Assembly: GCA_002729295.1 (NCBI GenBank)
Contig: PBTU01000090.1
Span: forward strand, 1-25,338
Length of the DNA stretch: 25,338 bases
Direction of reading: 5' to 3'
DNA from: Verrucomicrobiales bacterium
GTDB taxonomy: Bacteria > Verrucomicrobiota > Verrucomicrobiia > Verrucomicrobiales > Akkermansiaceae
The notes below the pieces were generated by a model that saw only the letters and a list, made by a program, of their open reading frames with translations, was not told the origin of the DNA and did not search any database. The position numbers were made by a program, and so were the translations under genes. Every line of letters starts with the position of its first letter. Within the stretch, counting starts at the first letter, position 1. This document shows, in pieces, positions 13,262 to 20,449 of the stretch.

Positions 13262-16105
13262 TCAACCTCGATCCTGCAATAATGCCCTTCCGGTGGCAGA
13301 TTTATTGATTTTCATCACCTCAGAGGGCGTTCCTTCGGCCACGACACGCCCTCCATCGTCCCCTCCCGTGGGCCCGAGATCGACCAAATGATCACAAGCT
13401 GCGACCACATCGAGATTGTGCTCCACCACCAAAAGGGAATGTCCGGCATCCCGCAATCTGAAGAGAACCTGTAAAAGAACCTGCACATCTTGGTAATGAA
13501 GACCTGTTGTGGGCTCATCGAGTATATACAATGCATTGCCTTTGGTCGCTTTGGAGAGTTCGCAAGCCAACTTGATCCGCTGGGCCTCTCCGCCTGAGAG
13601 AGTGTTGGCGGCCTGGCCTAATTTCACATAGCCTAATCCCACATCGAACATCGCATTCATGATGACACTCAACTTGGGCACGGCTCCAAAAAACTCCCGA
13701 CCTTCCTCAACCGTCATCTCCAGCACATCGGCAATGCTTTTTCCTCGATAGCGGATCTCGAGGGTCTCCCGATTGTATCGCCGTCCGCGACAAGCTTCGC
13801 AATTGACCCAGACATCGGGGAGAAAATGCATGTCGATCCGGATCGCTCCCCCGCCCTGACATTTTTCACAACGCCCTCCTTTGACATTAAAACTGAACCT
13901 TCCCGCTTTGTATCCACGCTGACGGGACAGTGGAAGTTGGGAGAAGAGGTCTCTTACCAGGTCGAAGGCTCCCGAGTAGGTCGCAGGATTGGATCGCGGA
14001 CTTTTCCCAAGCGGGCTTTGGTCCACAAAAATCACCTTTTCGAGGTAATCCATCCCCCCGATCTTCTTGTGCTTTCCTGGAAGATCTTTGGCTCCATGAA
14101 AATTCCGGGCCAGCGCTCGTTTCAGAACCTTGTTGATAAGGGTGGATTTTCCGCTCCCGCTCGGACCGGTCACTCCGACTAACTGCCCGAGAGGAATGGC
14201 AACCTCATCACCTTTTAAATTGTGCTCCGTCGCTCCGGTGATTTTGAGAAAAAAATCGGCCCGACGCTTCTTTCCTGCGACCGGGCTTACCGTCCGGCTC
14301 AACCACTTTCCCGTGGCTGAATCAATCTTCTGAATCTCTTCCGGCGTTCCCTGTGCCACCAATTGTCCGCCATGCGCACCGGCCGCCGGACCGATTTCGA
14401 TCACCTGATCCGCGGCCCGTACCATCGCTTCGTCATGCTCGACCACAACGACCGTGTTACCGGCATCACGTAATTTCAACAACGCCCCGATCAGGCGATT
14501 ATTATCCATCGCGTGTAGTCCAATACTCGGCTCATCGAGGACATACAAAACCCCAGCCAATCCAGAACCCAATTGGGTTGCTAATCTCACCCGCTGAAAT
14601 TCCCCACCTGAAAGCGTTCCGCTCGCCCGGTCCAGGCCAAGATATCCTAATCCGACTTCATCCAAGAACGAGAGACGTTTGGCAAGCTCATTGATTACCC
14701 CTTTCATGACCACCCTGCGATCATCTTCCACATGCAGCTCACTCAACCAAACCCGAGCTTTGGAGATTGGCAGCTCACAAAAGCCATCGATTCCCAACTC
14801 ACCCTCCCCGCTTGCTAACTTCACCGCAAGATACTCGGGCTTAAGTCGCTTGCCATCACACACCCGACACTCACGCGAAGTCATGTAGCGCCCCATATTT
14901 CGCTTCACGCCCTCGCTCTCGGTATCGCGAAACAAGCGCTCCACCTGACGACATACTCCCTCGAATTCCTTCTGCCAGGGCACCACGCGACCATCCTTTT
15001 CCCAATTTACGGTAATCTTTTTTCCCCCCAACCCAAAGAATAAAGCTTTGCGAAACTCTTTCGGTAACTTGTCAAACCGCTCATTCAGATCCGCTCCAAA
15101 ATGAGCGGCCAGTGCTTCGATATGGAGTTGATTCCAACCCTTCTTTTTTGCCGAACCCTTTGTCCAAACCCTCACCGCACCTTGCGCCAAAGATTTACTC
15201 CGGTCAGGCACGACCAAAAAAGGATCACAAAACAATTCGGTCCCCAAACCATGGCAGGTAGCGCAGGCGCCGAGATGCGAGTTAAAGGAAAAATGACGCG
15301 CACTCAGCCCGGTCAATTCGAAACCCGTTTCGGGATTACGATAACTCGTCGCAAAGGCATGTTCATTCCACTCACGATCTCCTTTCTGTTGCGAGAGTGC
15401 ACGCACTTCCAACCCGCAAATCCGCAAAGCGATTTCCACGCTGTCGGCCAAACGGGAATCCAAACCCTCTTTCACTACCAGGCGATCGACCACGATCTCC
15501 ACCTCCCCACCTTCATCCGGCCAAAGCGATGCCGCTTCCTCCAATTCCACGATCTCTCCCCCGATCCGCACCCGCACGAATCCCTGCCGCTGCAAATCCG
15601 CGATCATCCCCGCGGCGTCACCTTCCGACCTCACCGGCGCCAGCAAAATAATCCGCGTACCTTCTTTGGACTCGCAAAGACTCGAGACAATGTCGGCCGT
15701 CGTCATCCGCTCAAGTTTCTCACCCGTCTCCGGATCGTGAGGAACACCGATCGCCGCGTAGAGTATTCGTAAGTAGTCGTGAATCTCGGTCACGGTCGCA
15801 ATCGTCGACCGAGGATTCCTCGAGCCGGAACCTTGTTCAATCGCGATAGCCGGGCTGAGGCCCTCGATGGCATCGACCTCCGGCTTTTCCAGCTGATCCA
15901 AAAATTGCCGGGCATATGCCGATAAGGACTCCACATAACGACGCTGCCCCTCGGCATAAAGCGTGTGGAAAGCCAAAGACGACTTTCCACTCCCGCTCAC
16001 TCCGGTGATCACAACCAGCTTTCCCCGGGGAATATCGAGATCAATCCCCTGAAGATTATTTTGCCGCGCTCCCCGAATCCGAATCACGGGAGTGATTACA
16101 ACCAC
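13262..16105 (-). CDS. uvrA: UvrABC system protein A (excinuclease ATPase)
   Basis: This 947-residue protein (GTG start) is the damage-sensing ATPase of nucleotide excision repair; it forms a dimer, scans DNA and loads UvrB. Two ABC modules are complete: Walker A GVSGSGKSS (35-43) with signature LSGGEFQR and LDEPSIGLH, then Walker A GPSGSGKST with LSGGEAQR and LDEPTTGLH. The C-terminal zinc finger is intact (CEKCQGG ... CEACRGRR). The first zinc module is unusual: CATC (281-284) is there, but the earlier CxxC expected near 255-260 is replaced by SYRNPETG. The length is normal (about 940), so this is a full-size UvrA rather than the shorter UvrA2 class. uvrA is upstream of the sigma gene on the same strand. 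Confidence 0.97.
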   Translation of the reverse strand: MVVITPVIRIRGARQNNLQGIDLDIPRGKLVVITGVSGSGKSSLAFHTLYAEGQRRYVESLSAYARQFLDQLEKPEVDAIEGLSPAIAIEQGSGSRNPRSTIATVTEIHDYLRILYAAIGVPHDPETGEKLERMTTADIVSSLCESKEGTRIILLAPVRSEGDAAGMIADLQRQGFVRVRIGGEIVELEEAASLWPDEGGEVEIVVDRLVVKEGLDSRLADSVEIALRICGLEVRALSQQKGDREWNEHAFATSYRNPETGFELTGLSARHFSFNSHLGACATCHGLGTELFCDPFLVVPDRSKSLAQGAVRVWTKGSAKKKGWNQLHIEALAAHFGADLNERFDKLPKEFRKALFFGLGGKKITVNWEKDGRVVPWQKEFEGVCRQVERLFRDTESEGVKRNMGRYMTSRECRVCDGKRLKPEYLAVKLASGEGELGIDGFCELPISKARVWLSELHVEDDRRVVMKGVINELAKRLSFLDEVGLGYLGLDRASGTLSGGEFQRVRLATQLGSGLAGVLYVLDEPSIGLHAMDNNRLIGALLKLRDAGNTVVVVEHDEAMVRAADQVIEIGPAAGAHGGQLVAQGTPEEIQKIDSATGKWLSRTVSPVAGKKRRADFFLKITGATEHNLKGDEVAIPLGQLVGVTGPSGSGKSTLINKVLKRALARNFHGAKDLPGKHKKIGGMDYLEKVIFVDQSPLGKSPRSNPATYSGAFDLVRDLFSQLPLSRQRGYKAGRFSFNVKGGRCEKCQGGGAIRIDMHFLPDVWVNCEACRGRRYNRETLEIRYRGKSIADVLEMTVEEGREFFGAVPKLSVIMNAMFDVGLGYVKLGQAANTLSGGEAQRIKLACELSKATKGNALYILDEPTTGLHYQDVQVLLQVLFRLRDAGHSLLVVEHNLDVVAACDHLVDLGPTGGDDGGRVVAEGTPSEVMKINKSATGRALLQDRG

Positions 16106-16155
16106 ACCCGAACTGAATTACGCGCAAAAAATTTTCCAGACATTGCCTGTTTGAA

Positions 16156-16410
16156 GTGAACTGGCAACACCCCTGTTCGATTAAAATCCTCGACCTCCTC
16201 TTCACCTTTGTCTCACTCGCCGCCGGGAACAAACCCAACATCATCGACATTCTCTGTGATGACCTCAGCTACACCGACGCCGGGTTCCGGGTCGCCGGCA
16301 TCATGTTCTGGCCAGAAAAAATCAAAGCCGCCCATACTGCTTCCCATGTGTGGGGAGAATCCAGAGAGTTCTTCATCGCCCTAGTCCCTGCATTCTGGCA
16401 TGGAGATCCC
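16156..16410 (+). pseudogene. Sulfatase relic with internal deletion, in frame with trpF
   Basis: The frame opens at a GTG at 16156 and contains a degenerate signal peptide (ILDLLFTFVSLAAG), then NKPNIIDILCDDLSYTDAGF, the start of a formylglycine sulfatase. RVAGIMFWPEKIKA follows directly; it resembles the RVPGIMRWPGKI block that lies around residue 300 in intact enzymes. About 250 residues, including the CxPSR catalytic motif, are therefore missing between the two blocks. Matching ends near 16332; the remaining codons (HTASHVWGESREFF onward) are unrecognised and lead without a stop into trpF. It could be translated as an extension of trpF, but trpF has its own ribosome-binding site. Confidence 0.75.
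16402..16406 (+). promoter_or_regulatory. Shine-Dalgarno site that fixes the trpF start
   Basis: GGAGA stands four bases before the ATG at 16411 (GGAGATCCCATG). It supports this start against the longer frame that opens at 16156. Confidence 0.6.
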
Positions 16411-17052
16411 ATGCACTCGGAGTTCTTCGCACCCAAGACCTCACTCAAAATCTGTGGCGTCACCTCTTTGGGCGATGCCCGTGCTTTGGCCGACCTACAA
16501 GTGGATGCGCTCGGAATCAATTTCTGGCCCCCCTCCAAACGATACTGCTCTCCCGAACTAGCCCGCACCTTCGCCCCTGAGGTGAAAGGAAAAATCCTAC
16601 GCGTGGGTGTCTTTGTCAATAATGCCCGACCGCTCGCCGAAGAGCTTTTCTACGAGGGACTCATCGACGTGGTGCAACTTCACGGGGATGAATCCCGCGA
16701 AGACATCGACTACTTCCTCGACCAAAACATTCCGGTCATCAGAGCAGTCAGCGCCAAGAATCTCCCAAACGATCCTCCCTCGGACAAAGATTTCGCCCTC
16801 CTCATCGACACCCCTGCAGGAAAAGACTACGGCGGTACCGGAAAAACATTCGACTGGTCCATCGCCCCTGAGTTTATCGCCAACCATCCGGAACTTCCCA
16901 TCCTTCTCGCCGGTGGACTCAACCCAACCAACGCCGCCGAAGCCCTCGCCAGCGTCCAACCCGCCGCCCTCGACATCGCATCCGGAGCAGAAATCAGCCC
17001 TGGAGTGAAAGATTTCGATAAAATTAACTCCCTTATGTCGATCCTGCCATGA
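16411..17052 (+). CDS. trpF: Phosphoribosylanthranilate isomerase
   Basis: The protein (213 residues) is a TIM-barrel enzyme converting N-(5-phosphoribosyl)anthranilate to the carboxyphenylamino-deoxyribulose phosphate in tryptophan synthesis. KICGVTSLGDA (with the catalytic Cys), LGINFWPPSKRYCSP, RVGVFVNN, VVQLHGDES, LLIDT (catalytic Asp) and FDWS...LLAGGLNPTNAAEAL follow in family order, and the C-terminal DIASGAE is the phosphate site. The length is normal. The open frame extends upstream through a sulfatase relic, but the ATG at 16411 has a good ribosome-binding site and gives the normal N-terminus. No other trp gene is in the window. It overlaps crcB by four bases (ATGA), indicating co-translation. 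Confidence 0.95.
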   Translation: MHSEFFAPKTSLKICGVTSLGDARALADLQVDALGINFWPPSKRYCSPELARTFAPEVKGKILRVGVFVNNARPLAEELFYEGLIDVVQLHGDESREDIDYFLDQNIPVIRAVSAKNLPNDPPSDKDFALLIDTPAGKDYGGTGKTFDWSIAPEFIANHPELPILLAGGLNPTNAAEALASVQPAALDIASGAEISPGVKDFDKINSLMSILP

Positions 17053-17432
17053 ATCACGTTTTCCTTATCTTCCTCGGCGGAGGCCTTGGTTCGGTAGCTC
17101 GCTGGGGACTTTCCTTGGGCATCCAAACGCTTGCCAAAAACACCTCGCTCAAGAATTTCCCGATCGGTATCCTCACCTGTAATGTCCTCGGCTGCTTCCT
17201 TATCGGCTGCCTTTTCGGATTTTTGACCTCAAAAACGACCCCTCAATGGGTCATGCCGCTCCTCGCCACCGGATTCCTCGGAGGTTTCACAACTTTTTCA
17301 ACTTTCGCCAAAGACACTCATTCCCTATGGGTAAACGGGCTCACATATCTCGCTTTTTTTAAAATAATTCTCTCGGTCACTCTGGGGGTCGCGGCGGTCT
17401 TTATTGGGATAAGAATCACTCAAAGCACTTAG
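17049..17432 (+). CDS. crcB: Fluoride exporter CrcB/FluC
   Basis: This 127-residue protein with four membrane segments belongs to the CrcB/Fluc family of dual-topology dimeric fluoride channels that protect cells from fluoride. Signature parts are GGGLGSVARW near the N-terminus, IGILTCNVLGCFLIG with the pore Asn, and GFLGGFTTFSTF, which holds the Phe box and the central sodium site. It overlaps trpF by four bases. No fluoride riboswitch is expected to fit between the two, so its expression probably follows trpF. Confidence 0.95.
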   Translation: MNHVFLIFLGGGLGSVARWGLSLGIQTLAKNTSLKNFPIGILTCNVLGCFLIGCLFGFLTSKTTPQWVMPLLATGFLGGFTTFSTFAKDTHSLWVNGLTYLAFFKIILSVTLGVAAVFIGIRITQST

Positions 17433-17481
17433 AATCAGTTTATTTAAGGGTTTTAACTCATCAAAAAACAATATAAAAATT

Positions 17482-17510
17482 TTGTCGTATTTTGGTATCC
17501 TTTACATTAA
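17482..17510 (+). promoter_or_regulatory. Possible promoter of the polysaccharide locus
   Basis: The 123 bases between crcB and the barrel gene are A/T rich. TTGTCG (17482-17487) and CATTAA (17505-17510) are 17 bases apart and match the -35 and -10 boxes only in part; the A/T tract before them could be an UP element. This is the only long gap with promoter-like composition before the locus. Confidence 0.25.
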
Positions 17511-17555
17511 ACACTTCTAGACCAATTTCCGGCCAACTCAAGGGAACCACATTGT

Positions 17556-19259
17556 ATGACGACTAACCGACGCCTCGCCGCTTGTATTGGCCTTCCTGCC
17601 TTGTTGCTCATTGCCCAGATTGCTGTAGCTCAAGAAGATCTTACTGAAGAAAAACCTGCTGAACCGGAAAAAACCGAGGAGCCCGCCTCTCCAGAGAAAA
17701 ACACTCCTGGAAACCCGCCGCTTCCCGAGCCCAAGCTCCCCACCCCCAAAAATCCCAGCGTAACGCCAGGCGGGCCAGCCACCGATCCACCCGAAGTGGA
17801 AGTGCCCCTCGATGGTATTCCCATCGTTCCCGGAGTTCCTCTCCCCGAAGGCGACCCGCTCTTAACAACCACTCGAGATACCTCCATCCCTCGCTTGGCA
17901 GGCCCTGACGCCCCGGATCCGGAAATTCCCGGTCTTTTGATCAACGATGCGCCGCCTCTCCTCGACAGAAACGCCAATCAGGGCAGTGGAAGTTTGCTCG
18001 CCGAGGAGGCCGCCCTGAGTCGCCGAGATAATAACACCGAAGGACTCGTCCTCTCAATCGGAGTCGCCGAAAATTACTCATCCAACCTGGAGCTGGACGA
18101 AACAGATCACCTCTCAATTTTCTACACGAGTGTTGAACCTGGATTTTCCTACCGTTCTGCACCTAGTGGCGGTGCCTCCAATGTTCTGGCCTTTGACTAC
18201 AACGCAGGATTCGACATCTACCACGACAGCGCAGTGGACGATGCCATCAACCATCGCGTCGCCACCATCCTCACTCACAACGGCGCGAAACTCACCGCAG
18301 AATTCACCGGTGAATATTTTCGCTCCACCGAGGCAAGTCGCTTCACAGAAACCCTTTCCAAGAACACCACCGCCTCGGCAAGACTCAATCTAAACTACAA
18401 GCTTAGCGCTAAATCCAAAATCTCGGCCTCAGCTAATTTCAGCCGCGCAGAGAGCGACGCTGGAGCATCCAATGTCAGCGACCTTTTCGGAGCCTCACTC
18501 AGCGGACTCTACATCTATTCGCCAAAACTGAGCCTGGGACCCTCGCTTCGTTTCGCGAAAAGTGAGTCTGACGCCACTGGAAGCATCTCTTCAGTCGCCT
18601 TCGGAGCAGATGCCCGCTATCGCCCCAGTCAGAAAATCTTTCTTCAGTCAACCTTCGGTGTGGAGAGTGTCGACCTGCCTCAGGATGGCTCGGAAACCAG
18701 CCCCACAGCTACTTTCAGCGCCCAATACAGCCCGAATCAAATCTGGAGCTTCAAGGGCGAAGTGCGTTACGAAGCAATCCCCATCAACTCCCGATCCAGC
18801 TCAACGATAGGTCGTCTCCCGGGCCAAGATCCGCTTGAGCGCCTCAGTGGCCCCTCCAGTGATGGAGACCAGCAAGTCAACACTTCCCTGAGTGCCAATT
18901 ACACCCCGGGCAATGATTGGCGCGTTAACGCAACCTTCAACCACCGTACCTCGCCTTCAATCATCAACCCCGGCGAGAGCATCGCGGACTCTTCGATTGC
19001 CTTGGGAGTCTCGCGGAGCTTTGGTAAATCAGAGCTCAGCCTGCGCCTTTCAAACAGCACCACCGAGTTCGAGGGACTTGCCTTGGGAACCGATGGAACG
19101 GGCGGAGATCAGGAGTTTCAGCAGATCGCCCTCTACTACGACTACCCGGAATTGCTCAATGGTTTTGACCTCAACGCCGGAATTAGTTATCTAGAGAATA
19201 CTGGCAGCAGGGAATATGATGAGATTGGTGTATCTGTCTCAGCAAATTACCGCTTCTAA
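17556..19259 (+). CDS. Outer-membrane beta-barrel protein of the polysaccharide locus
   Basis: The 567-residue protein has a signal peptide (MTTNRRLAACIGLPALLLIA, cleavage after VAQ or VA), then a Pro/Glu-rich low-complexity stretch (about 27-130) that may span the periplasm. From about residue 165 it alternates polar and hydrophobic residues in many strands separated by turns, ends in Phe (VSVSANYRF), and so looks like an outer-membrane barrel with about 16-18 strands. The repeated forms (LTAEFTGEYFRSTEASRF, NTTASARLNLNYKLSAKSKI) resemble barrel proteins of exopolysaccharide loci, the BBP2 or EpsL-like group. It is the first gene of the locus, 22 bases before the OPX gene, so it is a good candidate for the outer-membrane pore for the glycan. 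The exact strand number is not certain. Confidence 0.75.
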   Translation: MTTNRRLAACIGLPALLLIAQIAVAQEDLTEEKPAEPEKTEEPASPEKNTPGNPPLPEPKLPTPKNPSVTPGGPATDPPEVEVPLDGIPIVPGVPLPEGDPLLTTTRDTSIPRLAGPDAPDPEIPGLLINDAPPLLDRNANQGSGSLLAEEAALSRRDNNTEGLVLSIGVAENYSSNLELDETDHLSIFYTSVEPGFSYRSAPSGGASNVLAFDYNAGFDIYHDSAVDDAINHRVATILTHNGAKLTAEFTGEYFRSTEASRFTETLSKNTTASARLNLNYKLSAKSKISASANFSRAESDAGASNVSDLFGASLSGLYIYSPKLSLGPSLRFAKSESDATGSISSVAFGADARYRPSQKIFLQSTFGVESVDLPQDGSETSPTATFSAQYSPNQIWSFKGEVRYEAIPINSRSSSTIGRLPGQDPLERLSGPSSDGDQQVNTSLSANYTPGNDWRVNATFNHRTSPSIINPGESIADSSIALGVSRSFGKSELSLRLSNSTTEFEGLALGTDGTGGDQEFQQIALYYDYPELLNGFDLNAGISYLENTGSREYDEIGVSVSANYRF

Positions 19260-19281
19260 ACCATAAGCATCTATTCTTATT

Positions 19282-20412
19282 GTGAAAATCCACCTTGTTC
19301 ACTTCCTGGCCCTTCTGGGCTTCTCCATTACTTCATTATCAGCACAGGAAGGAACGGACGGGGGCGGTGAGGATAAAAAGGCCGCAATTGCGGAAGCAAA
19401 GCCAGCAACCAAATTCAAGCCCTCCAGCAACTATCGCCTCAAAGGCGGAGACCAGGTACAACTCATCGTTTATGAAGAAGAAGAGCTGAATAAAACGACT
19501 ACTCTGTCCCCGACGGGAGAGGCCTCCTTCCTTCTCATCGAGTCAATTAACCTCAGTGGATTGACCCTCGCTGAAGCCGCAGCAAAAATTGAAACCGCAT
19601 TTAAGCCAGACTACCTCAAAAAACCCAAAGTCACTCTTGATCTCATCACAGCGGCCGACGCAAGAGTCAGTGTGAGTGGTGCAGTTGTCTCGGCGGGACA
19701 AATTGGGATTACCCAGGGGGGAACACTCGACATTCTGGGCGCCATCTTACGAGCTGGCGGCCTGAGCAAGGAAGCGGATAAATCTAAAATTGTTGTCACT
19801 CGAGGAAAGGATCGCAAGGTCTATCACTTCGACGCCCTTTCTGAACCGGGAGCTGAACCCGTCATTCTCCAGAATCACGACAACATCGATGTCCGCATTC
19901 ACCCACACGCTAACAAATCTGTCCTCGTCATCGGGGAAGTTCACAGCCCCATAGATATCCCCTTCCCTCTCGACTCATCGCTGACAGTCGGCGTTGCCAT
20001 CGGTCGTTGCGGAGGGACAAAAACCACCGCCTATGCACCAGGCATCACCATTCAACGAGACGGAAAAACCCTCTACCTCAATGCCGGCTCCAAAACAAAA
20101 TTAGCACCCGGTGACGTCCTCAAGGTCCCTCCCAATCCCTACATCGGTAAATTCGTCACCGTCACCGGGCAGGTCAACACTCCCGGCCAAGTTCCTTTTG
20201 CCACCAATGGCAGCCTCAACATTGCAACCGCCCTCACCTTAGCCGGGGGAAAAACCCAGATCGCCGACCTCAAGAAAGTCTCCATTCTTCGCACCGTGAA
20301 CGGCAAGCCCACTACCTACAAAGCCGACGTTCGCGCCATGCTTGAAGGTGCACAAAAAATGTTTTACTTGAAAGCGGACGACATCGTTATCGTCGGAGAA
20401 CGCCTCTTTTAA
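19282..20412 (+). CDS. Outer-membrane polysaccharide export (OPX, Wza-like) protein
   Basis: This 376-residue protein starts at GTG and has a signal peptide (MKIHLVHFLALLGFSITSLS) with no lipobox Cys. A polysaccharide export domain follows (YRLKGGDQVQLIVYEEEELN to LDLITAADARVSV), then repeated SLBB-type modules: VSGAVVSAGQIGITQGGTLD, VLVIGEVHSPIDIPFP and FVTVTGQVNTPGQVPFATNG, the last with NIATALTLAGG. It would form the periplasmic ring leading sugar polymer to the outer membrane. Compared with Wza of E. coli it lacks the lipid anchor, and the chain stops at DDIVIVGERLF, right after the last strands, so there is no C-terminal amphipathic helix to cross the outer membrane. The barrel protein encoded just upstream could supply this function. 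Confidence 0.88.
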   Translation: MKIHLVHFLALLGFSITSLSAQEGTDGGGEDKKAAIAEAKPATKFKPSSNYRLKGGDQVQLIVYEEEELNKTTTLSPTGEASFLLIESINLSGLTLAEAAAKIETAFKPDYLKKPKVTLDLITAADARVSVSGAVVSAGQIGITQGGTLDILGAILRAGGLSKEADKSKIVVTRGKDRKVYHFDALSEPGAEPVILQNHDNIDVRIHPHANKSVLVIGEVHSPIDIPFPLDSSLTVGVAIGRCGGTKTTAYAPGITIQRDGKTLYLNAGSKTKLAPGDVLKVPPNPYIGKFVTVTGQVNTPGQVPFATNGSLNIATALTLAGGKTQIADLKKVSILRTVNGKPTTYKADVRAMLEGAQKMFYLKADDIVIVGERLF

Positions 20413-20449
20413 CACACCCTATTCCTCAGAATCACACCCACTAAAAACC

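Noticed and set aside
17433..17555. Fluoride riboswitch linked to crcB
   Set aside because: The gap is downstream of crcB, while the crcB start overlaps trpF by four bases; no riboswitch core is seen before trpF.
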